NCBI GenBank assembly: GCA_951799425.1
Contig: OX637392.1
Coordinates: 57,465,593 to 57,529,592 of the forward strand
Source of the DNA: Ilex aquifolium
Taxonomy: Eukaryota > Streptophyta > Magnoliopsida > Aquifoliales > Aquifoliaceae
Length of the DNA stretch: 64,000 nucleotides
Reading direction: 5' to 3'
In this document: positions 10,985 through 22,615 of the stretch, piece after piece
How positions within the stretch are numbered: position 1 is the first letter of the stretch
How the letters are laid out: each line of letters opens with the position of its first letter
Notes under the pieces: model-generated
Told to the model about the DNA's origin: nothing
The model's database searches: none
Seen by the model: the letters and a program-made list of their open reading frames with translations, nothing else
Made by a program: the position numbers and the translations under genes

Positions 10985-12419
10985 AGCATAGTTATTAGTA
11001 TCGTACGATACATTGCAATACACCTAAAAAATAATATGTATCTTGTCTCTGTATTGTTTTTGCACCGTATTGTATGATACACGATATAATACGTACGATA
11101 CGTGAATATTTTGTTTTGTTTTGTTTTTTTTTTTTTGGGGTTGAAATAACATTGTTTCACCCCAAGACGTATTTTTTAATCACTAGCCAGTGAAACAACG
11201 TCGTTTCAGTGGCTATGGTTTTAAAAAAAATAGGATAAATTACACTCACACCCCCTGACATTTGACTAAATAACACAGAGACCCCTGACATTTCTAAAAT
11301 TGCATGACGAGCCCCTGAGATTTAAAAATCATGACACAAACTCCCCTTCCGTCTTCTCGCCGCTAGTTTGACTAACAGAAAATAGTGATGTGAAGGAACA
11401 AAATTTATCTAATTCTAAAATTACCCCTTTATAAAATGCTCAACATTTTCTAAGACAATCTTGTCCACTAATTATCAATAATTTATCATTTTAACAACAT
11501 TAATTATGTAATTATAAAAATTAATCAAATATTAACATTAAACCATTACATTTTGATTAATCAAAAATACCATCAATTAGGATAATTAATTAAACTGGGA
11601 GTAGTGATGACAGTGGCAGCTTGTAGGGAAGTGGCGAGGGCCAGGGGGATCTAAGAGGGAGAGAGAAGGGAGAGGTAGAGAGAGAAAGAAGGGGTTGGGA
11701 GTGGTGGTGATGGTGGTAGTTGGGTTGGGTGTGGTGGGGTTTGTTGTAGAGAGGGGGTGGGGACTTGGGGGATTTGAGAGGGAGAGAGAAAATAGAGATA
11801 GAGAGAGAAAGAGGGGGGGTTGGCAGTGGTGGTGGTGGTGGCAGCTGGGGTTAGGTGCAATGAGGTTTGTTGCAGGGAGGGGCAGGGGCCTGAGGGATTT
11901 GAGAGAGAGAGAGGGTTGGGAGTGGTGGTGGTGGCATCTAGGTTGGGTGGTTTGGGAGAAGGGGGTTGGGAGTAGTGGTGGTTGTGGTGGCATCTAGAGG
12001 TGGGTGGTTTGGGAGGGTTGCAGGGAAGGACAGGGCACAGGGGGATATATGGGAAAAAGATAGGGGTTGGGAGTGGTGGAGGTGATGGCAACTGGGTTGG
12101 GTGGGTTGGGATGGGGACCAGGGGGATTTAAGATAGAGATATAATGGGGTTGGGGGTATGGGGGATTTGTGTGAAAGAGAGAAGGAGTTGCAGGTTGGTA
12201 GAAAGAGAGAGAGAGGAGAGAGAGGAGGAGTGGTGGTGGCAGCGGTCGGGTAGGATAAGGGATGAGTGATAAATGGGGTTAGGGGCCTGGGGGATCTGTG
12301 AGAGAGATAGAGAGAGAGAGAGGGAGAGAGAGAAGTAGGAGTTGCAGGTTGGTAGAAAGAGAGAAAGGAGAGGAGGAAGAGTGGTGGCGGCGATAGTCGA
12401 GTGGGGTAAGGCACTACAA

Positions 12420-12985
12420 CAAAAATCGTTTTTTGCGACGATTTTTTTCGTCGCTAAATTCAAAAAAATCGTTGCAAATTATTTTTTGCGACGTTTTTTT
12501 TTCGTCGCAATAGCCTCGTCGCAGAAAGTATTTTGCGACGTAATTTTATTTGCATCGCAAAAAAAAATTTTTTGCGACGAAAAAAAAAACGTCGCTCAAA
12601 ACCCATTCCATCAGCTTAAAAAATAGAAAATAATAATGAAATTAATTTTTTGCGACGTAAAAAAATCGTCGCAAATAATTTTTTACATAAAAATAAAAAA
12701 AGTAAAAAATAATAATTTAATTAATTTTTGCGACGCAAAAAAACGTCGCTAATATTTTTTTACATAAATTAAAAATGTGAAAAATAATAATTTAATTAAT
12801 TTTTGCGACGCAAAAAAATCGTCGCTAATATTTTTTTGCATAAATAAAAAATGTGAAAAATAATAATTTAATTAATTTTTGCGACGTAAAAAAAACGTCG
12901 CAAATAAGTTTTTTATAAAAAATGTAAAAAAAATAATAATTTAAGTAATTTTGCGACGTATAAAAATCGTCGCTAAAAAGTTCAT
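12420..12985. repeat. Left subterminal GCGACG repeats of the CACTA element
   Basis: Units of about 70 bp combine an AT-rich spacer (AATAATTTAATTAATTTT) with a palindrome of the form GCGACG-A/T run-CGTCGC. At least seven palindromes are visible. Comparable motifs fill the right end. Confidence 0.8.
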
Positions 12986-13502
12986 TTTTTTTTATAATAA
13001 CCCTTTATTAAAAATAATATTCTAATAAAAATTTTCACCTGTACACCAATAATACCTGTATTAAAAATGGTATTCTAATAAAATTCTAACAAAAACATTT
13101 TTTTCTTTTTAAAAAGAAAGAAAAATTTTATTTCAAAAAATGCATTTACAAGAAGCAAAGAACAACAGCTCTACAAAAAAATAAAATGGCTTTAATCCTT
13201 CAAAATGGATTAAACCATTTCTAATTACAAATTGGAAATGTCAAAAAAACTAAATGCCTTCAAACTTCATTCCATGCTCCAGCTCACCCATCAACATGGC
13301 ATCGCCTCGCCCAGCTGATCTTCCACCTTTCTCATCTGCTACACTCTCGATGCCCATACTACAAGGAACATATTCAGTATCAAATATTAACCTAAGACAA
13401 ACTTACCAGAATATAATTTTTCATTTTGACAATATTAACAAAAAGGAAAAGTGGCTAAGAATAAATCAAGAGGAACAAGACAACCAAACAAAATAAATGT
13501 AG

Positions 13503-13850
13503 GCTTTTGATCCGGACCTCGCACCACGAGTTCCATCAAAGGTGCATAATCCAATTTGGGAGCATATATTATTTGGTCGAGCCTATTAAATGGAGTTCAA
13601 CAAAAATATCTCTTTATTGTGTGTTTATAAGTCTCAGAAATGTAATACAAGTGATGTAATACAACATTGCACTTACTGCATTTGAGAGGTGAAAAGTTGA
13701 ACTGAGGTAGGATTAGAATACGGTGATCGTCTTTACCTCTGCTGAAAGCAAATCCATAATTGTCTGGCCATATTGTTCAACTACGTTCTTGCATTGCTGG
13801 CTAACAACTCCAGAAGCTCCAATTGCATGATTTATCATGGTGATCACAGT
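13503..13850 (-). pseudogene. Captured plant aspartic protease fragment (PSI/saposin-like region)
   Basis: One exon (13737-13850, 38 codons) reads [20 protein letters not shown], then [15 protein letters not shown], with AG before and GT after it. A second piece (about 13503-13582, after an AG) reads ICSQIGLCTFDGTRG. Both match the plant-specific insert of phytepsin-type vacuolar aspartic proteases, which has saposin-like cysteines. The catalytic DTG and DSG regions are not recognisable; a weak trace of the preceding exon may lie at 14130-14200. Retained introns point to capture from genomic DNA. It cannot make a protease. Confidence 0.82.
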
Positions 13851-14749
13851 CTGCAAAGAGGAGAGAAAGAGGAAGGGACAGAGCAGGAGGGGGGAGGGAG
13901 GGAAGGACAAGTTGAATATGAAAACCAAAATAACAGCACCATGATCATATTGTAGCTATTAACTTTTTAATGTTTTGAGCAACAATAGTTACTCGTAATT
14001 GTAAACAGGTATACAGCCTATTATAACACAAAAGAATTGGAATTTAACCATGGAAAAATGAGAGATGTATACAATAGCCAACCACCTGACCCAAAAAAAA
14101 AAAAACATCCCATGGCAAAAAATTTGATCATTACCACGTCTCCCAAGGTCAACAGAGCTAGTGGGAATACCAAACAGCCCTGACTAGAGCTCAGGTATTT
14201 TTTGCAATAAATAGTCAAGCCAACAACTCAGAAATAAAAACTAACAGATCTTTTTTGCAAATCTTTGAGAGAACACAAGTCATACATGATTTAAGTTTGG
14301 CAAACACGAGGTTCAGTTCAACAAACATTTTTAAAGATAGTTTGAAAAGATTCAATAGAGCTAAGGTGATTGGGTGATTGTATCAGGCTGCTGCTGACCC
14401 GCAGAAAACCTTACTGGTGATAAACCCACACCCACATTCACAGCATCTGGATCAACATATCAATTACAACCATTTCTCACCTGTTAAATACAACTGGAAT
14501 CAGAAACCATATAATGTAGAGCAGCAAACGAGAGGCATGTCATAATAACCATTAAAAAAAATGGCAGCTCCATAAAAAGGAAGATAATGAAGGTACAGAG
14601 TAGTACCTGGATACACTCTTGCTCCTGCTCCTGCTTGGACTGTGCCTTTTTGGGCTTTTGCTCACACGTTTCTGACGCTAAAGACAACAAGATTTAAAAC
14701 AAAAGGCACAAGACAGGTTTATTTAAATCCAAAGTTCTACCAACAAATA

Positions 14750-14995
14750 GCACTTAGTTCACAATCCAGCTTTCCCATCACAATCCATGATCTTCTTTGT
14801 CCCCAATCTAGCACCCATGGACATTTGCGATGCTTATTAGAACATAGACACCACGAACGATTCCAAAGCTGCCATCTAGAAAGCATCATACCTCAACATG
14901 TACTCAAGCAACAAGCGGACTGGAACATCACTCATACATACAGGGAAGCCAATGGAGCAGCTCACGAGTAGGCAAAATGGGCCTAAGTACTCAAA
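14750..14995 (+). pseudogene. Possible LINE RNase H-like fragment
   Basis: The forward frame includes ADWNITHTYREANGAAHE, and AKWA follows after a stop. This resembles the C-terminal RNase H-like domain (HIYREGNxxAD type) of plant non-LTR retroelements. The match is short and degenerate, and no flanking LINE structure was found. Confidence 0.35.
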
Positions 14996-14999
14996 ATAG

Positions 15000-16057
15000 G
15001 AGTGAACTCAAAGAGACTGACCTCCCATTTACAGTTAGGAGCCAAACAATGGAGGATATAACTGTTAGAGCTTTAGTTATTTAAGTTAGTTTTTTTTGTC
15101 TATTATGGTGCATTGTACTCAATCTCATTCTTACCTTATTTATAATTCCAATCTATCTAAATAATTAAACTCTGCTTGTTAACCCCTCTACGAACATTGG
15201 AATAAACAAAATGTTACCAAGCAAGCTTATATTCTGCAAGTCCCAAAAAAAGAAGCCTGTTCTGTGTTTCACTACTCTTTCAACAACATTGATTCGAGTT
15301 TTTTGCCCTTTTCAGATTAAAAGAAGCAAGGATAAGGGTCCGAAATTCACAGATTAGGGAGGAAAGCATTTGTATGGGAAGAAAGGAGCTCCACCCAAGG
15401 TCTCAATCCTTGGTTCGTTGTCAAGGAGTTCTATTCAGTGGCGCCAGCAAAAGAAATATGATCTGCCATCCAAATCTTGTTCATTGTCGGATCTTCAAGG
15501 ACGTCCCATTTTAATGAACCTTCAAGGACACATCATATAAAGTTTGAATTTCATTCAATTATCAATTGGACATAAAATGCACACCTCTACCTCCAGTAAC
15601 CACCACCCACTACCATCAACTCCAACCCAACCTCAACCCTAAAAACCCACACCCTTACACCCATTGGCATGCACCCATAGTCTCACAAACAAACACACAC
15701 ACACACACACATTAAGAATCAAAATACTTGTAAGCCACAAACACATCCAAATTCATAGAAGAATATAGCTGGGGCAGTAGCAACACACGAGGAATTGACA
15801 TGTTTCAGAGTTTGCCATTCCCTTCCAATTGTGCCATTTATAGATTATTTTTTAACCTGTTGCTAGTTCAAACTTCACAATTAGTCTACCAATTAACCTC
15901 ACACAAGGTGACACAGATGATAACTATTTCAATGAGCTCAGGCAACAATGTAAAAAGGAGTGAGCCTTAATTTATCAAGGGAAAATCAGCCCCAATAATT
16001 ATAACATTCTTACAAGGCAGTCAAAATATTGTTTTACAAAGGAATGGATCTAGCAGC
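15000..16057. other. CACTA interior without recognisable genes
   Basis: Non-coding text with a short CA run near 15690. Nothing matches a family I know. It may include the 3' untranslated part of the captured cytochrome b5-like gene. Confidence 0.4.
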
Positions 16058-17450
16058 TTACTTGTCCAGTTCTCCAATGTAAAAGTCATCGATCAAGTCA
16101 AAGACTCGGGTCGCATGTTGTGGCCTACCACATGGATGTACACAGCAATATGTTGTGAGAAGTGAGAACTAAATATTCAAGTGAAAGCAACATGACAACA
16201 TAAATGGAAACTCTGAAGTAATTGGTAACAACAATTACAAGTCCATGATCCTTTTGTATGTCGACAATGACATTTGCAATTGATTCACCAAAGAACCCTT
16301 CAGTTGAATCGTCACCAGCATGTGCTAGGATGGCATCCCCCCCAGGGTGTTCTTCTACATATGAGGTGACATCATAAACCTGCAATCGGCATAAGATTAA
16401 CAAAAAATAGAAAAAGAAAAAGAGAAATAAGAACCCAAACATATAGTTGTCATCATGTCAATATCATTTTGTTAGTAACCACAATGGTTGGTTCAACCTA
16501 CATATGAAGAATAAAACTGTGAAACTTAATGAAACCTTTTCCTTGATGATGATCCAACAATCGGTCCTCTTGTTATGCAAGGAAACTTCAGCTTTACTGT
16601 ATATTTTCGATGCCTATTTGCCAAAAAGGGTACATGAGAATCTCAGTAACAAAATCCAAGAAAAGAAGTTTTTATGAAACATCAAAATAGAAATATTCAA
16701 TGCGCTCCAATGAATCCTACGAAGTCTTGTCCCAAATAATTGAATTTATCGAGTGCAGTATGCAGTATATCTTTTCAAGTTAGAAGCAAGGGTTCATATA
16801 GCAGTCAAGAATTGGGCATAATCATTCCACTTTTACACTCTACAGTGACAAGAAAAGATAAGGCATTCAGGCAGTGTAGCCATTCTTACGATTAATCATT
16901 TAAAGTCGCTTCGCACACCAGTCACCACAGGTAATCACTCCGGAATGCAAAAAATGCACTTTTTAAAACTGTGATTGCTTACTCTTGCTGTTTACTTGGA
17001 TAATTTGTCTGTCTCTCCAAATCGAGGTACCTACCTCATTTTTTTATCATCTAGATGCACCTCTAGGATGCATCAATTGTAATCTATTCCACATCCCTTT
17101 TCTCAGGTATGCAACCACTTACATGTTTGTTAACTAGTAAGAAACAATGATGAATGCTCCAAATCAGTTTGTTAACTACAGAATAATGGGTTTATGAGCT
17201 CCAAATACCTTGCTGGCAGTACTTGACTGAACCATTTTGCTATGATCTGCATTATACATACTTCAATATATCAAAAATTCAATTACATAAACACTACAAA
17301 TCATTTGGTATTTAGCAACTTCCCAGATTCAGATCCACACAAATAAACAACAGGAAGAGAAATATTACCCAATTTACGCAACCGCGGAATCACAATGAGC
17401 ACACCCAATAAAAGACCTAATACCACTGTCACCACCACCATTATCTCCAT
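16058..17450 (-). pseudogene. Captured cytochrome b5-like gene (CB5LP type), five exons
   Basis: The exons, in order, are 17369-17450 (start ATG; membrane anchor MEIMVVVTVVLGLLLG), 17209-17246, 16536-16613 (YSKAEVSLHNKRTDCWIII), 16289-16379 (VYDVTSYVEEHPGGDAILAH) and 16058-16124. The first four join in frame across GT-AG introns. HPGG carries the first haem-binding histidine. The last exon reads PQHATRVFDLIDDFYIGEL, with the second histidine, but one base is missing at its 5' edge compared with the frame required, so it would be misread. The layout matches the small plant cytochrome b5-like protein with an N-terminal anchor (about 120 residues). Lying inside CACTA ends, it is best read as a transduplicated gene, recently broken. 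Confidence 0.8.
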
Positions 17451-17459
17451 AGCTCACTC

Positions 17460-18160
17460 TACTGCTCACACATTCAACCAGATTAAAAGGGGCAAAAAAC
17501 ACAATTATACTAAATAGCATTTTGTATACAGTTTATGCAAAGATAAGCTGCGTATGGGACTAAAATTGAATGCACCATTCGAAAGTAAATCCTGTATGCA
17601 ATTATGAAATTATTAAAAAGAGGCGACGTGAGAGGTACCCTGAAATGGGATTATAAATGGCAATCTTCGGTCCTTGATTTTCTGGTGATAATGCCGGAGA
17701 ATCGATCGGAAGTTTGTTGTTTTTGAAGCAGATTAGCCGGAGACGACGAGGTGAGATTTGGGAGCTCAGCGCGTTACCTATTTGTCTGTGATGTGCTTGT
17801 TTTAGAGCAACTCCACAAATACAAAATTATTTTGTAAATAATAATCTAGCTGTCCATAAACAAGACCAATTTTTAGGGCAAATGGCGGTGGAGCCCGAAT
17901 GTCGGTGAAGCTTCAGGTTCTTCGATGGGGTTGCCGATGAAGCTTCAGTGAGCCTTCTTCGGCGGAGCCTGCGATGAAGCCTTCTTCGGTCGCTGATCGG
18001 CAGAGAGAGGCGAGAGGCAGAGAGACAGAGGCACAGAGACAGAGAGAGGCAGAGAGACAGAGAGACGCGAGAGAGGCAGAGAGTCTGGCGCGAGGCAGCC
18101 AGATGTAGCGAATAACATTAATATTTCATCTTCCTTCAAAAATAAAAATTAAATTTTAAC
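17460..18160. other. Upstream DNA of the captured cytochrome b5-like gene, then low-complexity DNA
   Basis: 17460-17800 is probably captured promoter and 5' leader of the cytochrome b5-like gene (no motif is decisive). 17990-18100 is a GAGAGGCAGAGAGACAGAG-type purine repeat. Confidence 0.4.
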
Positions 18161-18164
18161 TTCT

Positions 18165-18770
18165 GCGACGTTTTTTTAAAACGTCGCCAATAATATTACA
18201 TAATTCATTCCCCTTCCCTGGTAGTTATTACTTAATTCAAAAATAAAATTTTTACTTCTGCGATGATTTCTAAAAACGTCGCAAATAATATTAACATTTC
18301 ATCTTCCCACTGATAATTTAATTCAAAAATAAAATTTTGACTTCTGCGATGATTTATAAAAACGTCGCAAATAATATTAAATATATCATCTTCCTTCACT
18401 ACACCGGTAGTTATTTACTTAATTCAAAAATAAAAATTTTCATTCTGCGACGATTTAAAAAAACGTCGCAAATAATATTAATATTTTACCTTCCCTCACA
18501 GATACTTATTTATCAAAAAAAAAATAAAATTTTGAATCTGCGACGATTTATAAAAACGTCGCCAATAATAGTCACCTTTAAAATATTTCAGAGCCATTTC
18601 TCCCGCCACAAAAAAATTGGAGGGAATCACTTCTGCGACGATTTATAAAAACGTCGCAAAAAATATTAAATATTTCATCCTCCTTCCTTTCACTAGTAGT
18701 TATTTACTTAATTCAAAAATAAAATTTTGGATTCTGCGACGATTTATTAAAACGTCGCCAATAACTAGTT
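18165..18770. repeat. Internal GCGACG palindrome repeats of the CACTA element
   Basis: Six to seven units of about 80-120 bp, each with TTCTGCGACGATTTATAAAA and then ACGTCGC, followed by AATAATATTAA and ATTTACTTAATTCAAAAATA. The copies are diverged, which suggests stepwise amplification. Confidence 0.75.
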
Positions 18771-18774
18771 ACCA

Positions 18775-19990
18775 TTCAATTAAAACTCAATTCAAATTAA
18801 CATTTAATTCATTAAATTAACACCAAATTACATCTAATTAACATTCAATTTTTTCTAATAAGCATTTCATTCACTAAATTAACATTCAAACTCAACTAAT
18901 TAACATTAAATCAATCAAATAAACTTTCAATTTCATTCAATAAACACTCAATTCACCAAATTAACATTCGAATTATCAAATTGACATCCAATTTCATCAA
19001 TTAACCTGTAATTTCATCAAATTGACATTTAATTCATCAAATTAACACCAAATTACATCTAATTAACATTCAATTTTTTCTAATAAGCATTTCATTCACT
19101 AAATTAACATTCAAACAACTAATTAACATTAAATGTCTTAAATAAACTTTCAATTTCATTCAATTAACACTCAATTCACCAAATTAACATTCGAATTATC
19201 AAATTGACATCAAATTTCATTCAATTAACCTATAATTTCATCAAATTAACATTTAATTCATCAAATTAACACCAAATTACATCTAATTAACATTCAATTT
19301 TTTCTAATAAGCATTTCATTCACTAAATTAACATTCAAACAACTAATTAACATTAAATGTCTTAAATAAACTTTCAATTTCATTCAATTAACACTCAATT
19401 CACCAAATTAACATTCGAATTATCAAATTGACATCCAATTTCATTCAATTAACCTATAATTTCATCAAATTAACATTTAATTCATCAAATTAACACCAAA
19501 TTACATCTGATTAACATTCAATTTTTTCTAATAAGCATTTTATTCACTAAATTAACATTCAAACAACTAATTAACATTAAATGTCTTAAATAAACTTTCA
19601 ATTTCATTCAATTAACACTCAATTCACCAAATTAACATTCGAATTATCAAATTGACATCCAATTTCATTCAATTAACCTCTAATTTCATCAAATTAATAT
19701 TTAATTCATCAAATTAACACCAAATTACATCTAATTAACATTCAATTTTTTCTAATAAGCATTTCATTCACTAAATTAACATTCAAATTCAACTAATTAA
19801 CATTAAATTAATTAAATAAACTTTCAATTTCATTCAATTAACAATCAATTTATCAAATTAACATTCAAATTATCAAATTAACATCTAAATTTAATCGAAT
19901 TGACATTCAATTTTATCAAATCAACACCAAATTAATATGTAATTTCATTCAATTATAATTTAATTTATCAAATTAAAACCAAATTAACAT
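18775..19990. repeat. 224-bp tandem repeat, about five copies
   Basis: The anchor CACCAAATTACATCT recurs at 18821, 19046, 19270, 19494 and 19718, a spacing of 225, 224, 224 and 224 bp. Inside each unit a shorter AAATTAACATTCAA-like word is itself repeated. The central copies are the most alike. It is AT-rich and non-coding. Confidence 0.9.
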
Positions 19991-19999
19991 TTTCTGTAT

Positions 20000-20880
20000 A
20001 AAGTTATTTGCGACGTTTTTTAAAAACGTCGCTAAAAATCACCCAAGTTAATTTTTTTGTTGATTTTTTATTTTCTATAAACTGTTATTTGCGACGTTTT
20101 TTAAAAACGTCGCTAAAAATCACCCAAGTTATTTTTTTTGTTGATTTTTTATTTTCTGTAAAATGTTATTTGCGACGTTTTTATAAAACATCACTAAAAA
20201 GCACCCAAGTTAATTTTTTTGTTGATTTTTTATTTTCTGTAAACTGTTATTTGCGACGTTTTTATAAAACGTCGCTAAAAAGCACCCAAGTTAATTTTTT
20301 TGTTGATTTTTTATTTTCTGTAAACTGTTATTTGTGACGTTTTTTAAAAACGTCGCTAAAAATCACCCAAGTTATTTTTTTGTTGATTTTTTATTTTCTG
20401 TAAACTGTTATTGGCAACGTTTTTCAAAAACGTCGCAAAAAATCAACCAAGTTAATTTTTTTGTTGGTTTTTGTTTCTGTAAAATGTTATTTGCGACGTT
20501 TTTAAAAAACGTCGCTAAAAATCACCCAAGTTATTTTTTTTGTTGATTTTTTATTTTTTGTAAACTGTTATTTACGACGTTTTTGAAAAACGTCACAAAA
20601 AATCATCCAAGTTAAATTTTTTTGTTGATTTTTTATTTTCTATAAACTGTTATTGGCGATGTTTTTGAAAAACGTCGCAAAAAATCAACCAAGTTAATTT
20701 TATAAATTTTCCCGCCAGCTCTTCCGCCAAAGACAATTAGGAGGGAAAAGCCTTTTTGCGACGTTTTATTAAAAACGTCGCAAAAAAACTTGCCAAAATA
20801 GAATTTTGCTACAAATTTTTAAAATCGTCGCTCATAGTCTACTTTTTGCGACGATTTTAAAATCGTCGCAAAAAAAAAAC
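20000..20880. repeat. Right subterminal palindrome array of the CACTA element
   Basis: Eight to nine units of about 80 bp. Each has TTATTTGCGACGTTTTT, then AAAAACGTCGCTAAAAA, followed by CACCCAAGTTA and TTTTTGTTGATTTTTTATT. The palindromes could form hairpins. The array is continuously open in one frame by chance; it is not a gene. Confidence 0.85.
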
Positions 20881-21313
20881 GTCGCAAAAAATGTTTTTTG
20901 TTGTAGTGAGGGATGAGTGAGAATAGGAGATTGATTTTTTTTTTGACTTATTAATTTAATTTTTTTTGTAATATATTTTAGTTAAAGGGTTAAAATAGTC
21001 ATTTATTACTTATGTTAACGACGGTCATCTATTGAAGCCGATAAGGGGTCTCTGTGTAATTTTAAAAATGTTAGGGGGTCTCCGTGTTATTTAGTCAAAT
21101 TTCAGGGGGTGTGAGTATAGTCTGTTGTTAAAGTTGTTCAATTGAATTCAAGATTCATGACTAATATTAAGATTGTTCAAGCAGTTGATGTTAGAAGTTT
21201 GAATTAGAGGTCTTTGTATTTTGATATTACTGAACTATGTTGAGAACTTGAATAGTTTGTGGAATATTAATGAAATGCTATATTATTATAAATGTATGAT
21301 TTTTTTACAAAGT

Positions 21314-21344
<31 letters not shown>

Positions 21345-21712
21345 AACAATTATTTAAAATTGCGCTTATCTTATGATACACAATATGATACGATACACTA
21401 TTTTTAAAAACAATATACCTTTCGATACGCGATTTGACAACTACGCTAGGAAGTACATTATCTTCATAGAATGTGCAAAATCCTTTATTTCAATCCACCC
21501 ATTGTTTAGAATGAAACTTAAAATACATTTTCTACGTATAATAAACCGTTGTTTTTTATTAGACCAAAGTGATATAAATTGAATACTTGACAGACTACAT
21601 TGACAAAATTGAAACATTAGGAATCAAACTAACACAAAACACATAATTTAGCAACCAAAAATCTATGTTGAAACGTCAACCTGACCTGATTGTGTATGGA
21701 AAAAGTGGTGCA

Positions 21713-21850
21713 TGTGATAGAAGTTTTTGGATCATGTGGAAAGTTTTAAAAGAAAATAAGTTTTCATTGTGAGATAAGACTGGTTAAAGGCAAGGAGGGA
21801 AATTGGGAAGTGGGTTTTCCATCGTTGACCTTCTCAACAGCCTAACTAGC
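21713..21850 (-). promoter_or_regulatory. Orphan CRK promoter relic
   Basis: Matches the upstream region of the CRK relic (8946-9046): GTGGAAAGTTTTAAAAGAAAA, then GGTTAAAGGCAAGGAGGGAA and TCGTTGACCTTCTCA. No CRK coding sequence remains beside it. It appears to mark a fifth former CRK position. Confidence 0.5.
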
Positions 21851-22615
21851 TCCTTAATTTCAAGATGTGTTTGAAGTTTTCTTTAGCATTGAAGGCTTGT
21901 AAACTGACAAAATTGAAAGAATGGGAGTTAGAGTGACACGACTTGAAAACTTGAGGGACCAAACAAATTCTCAGGCCACGCGAGACAAATTTTACTTCTA
22001 CCGATATGCGATTCAAATCACCACTTTCAATTGAATCAAAATGAAAAATGAGAAACTTAGGGACTAGACCGACAAAACTAAAAGGATGAAAATCAAATTG
22101 ACAGAACACATGTTTTGCGACTGTATCTTTACGTTATCCCATAATCAAATTGTACGAGAGTAGGTTTGGTAGCTCCCCTTCACCAAATATTTAATTATAG
22201 GAATTTTTAAATATTAAATTAAAAAACAATAGTATCTTCCAATCAAATTCTTCCACCATCTTTGCCCGTGTAATCATTTTAACAATCATAACTCACAGTT
22301 CTCTTTCTTCAACTTCCTATTTCATCTTACTTTTAAATCTTCTGTTCCTTTCTTCAACCATATATAACTCACAATTCTCTTTTTTCAAATATTTCTTTCC
22401 CTTTATTTATGACAAAGCAATTGAAATGAAGCGAAACAGGGCCTCGAAGATTATGAATAAGTAATTCGTTTTCCATTATATTGAAGAAAAGACTTTCGAC
22501 ATGATGGTAATAGAGTAATCGATCTATAACGGGGTTATAGACTGAAGGGTGAAGGGTAAATGGTGTGAATATCATGCATCAGATAAGCGTGCCACTCATG
22601 TATGTATGTATGTAT
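21851..22615. other. Intergenic stretch
   Basis: Contains diffuse repeats around ACAAAATTGAAAG and GGGACTAGACCG-like text, typical of old plant repeats. No supported gene. Confidence 0.4.

Larger units (their letters stand above)
12412..20908. mobile_element. CACTA (En/Spm) element carrying host gene fragments
   Basis: The termini are CACTACAACAAAAA and its inverse TTTTTTGTTGTAGTG, flanked by the 3-bp direct repeat AGG (12409-12411 and 20909-20911). Both subterminal regions are packed with GCGACG motifs, as expected for CACTA transposase-binding repeats. I see no TnpA- or TnpD-like transposase, so it is probably non-autonomous. Inside are fragments of at least two host genes, both on the minus strand: an aspartic protease (13503-13850) and a cytochrome b5-like gene (16058-17450). 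There is also a 224-bp tandem array. It inserted into an older TIR element. Confidence 0.88.
11231..21124. mobile_element. Long-TIR DNA transposon hosting the CACTA element
   Basis: The left arm begins near GGATAAATTACACTCACACC and continues with CTGACATTTGACTAAATAAC. The right arm near 20985-21124 is its inverse (GTTATTTAGTCAAATTTCAG, GGGGGTGTGAGTATAG). The arms match for about 130 bp. Interior DNA outside the CACTA (11420-12408 and 20912-20985) is GA- and GGTGGT-rich and non-coding. The superfamily is uncertain; long arms suggest a Mutator-like element. Confidence 0.55.
10985..21455. mobile_element. Outermost inverted-repeat shell (candidate old TIR element)
   Basis: About 110 bp at 10985-11110 (CATAGTTATTAGTATCG, then GATAC-rich text) is an imperfect inverted copy of 21350-21455 (GATAC-rich text ending CAACTACGC). 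The pair encloses everything between. Similar GATAC-rich ends occur on plant DNA transposons, but no target duplication was found, so this is a hypothesis. Confidence 0.35.

Noticed and set aside
14484-14690. Lysine- and glutamine-rich minus-strand exon-like segment (KPKKAQSKQEQEQE) in the CACTA
   Set aside because: It has a GT after it and could be a captured exon, but the composition is too simple to name a parent gene.
20008-20546. Repeat protein-like frame with RRFLKTSLKITQV units
   Set aside because: It is translation of the palindromic CACTA array; the unit length is near a multiple of three by chance.
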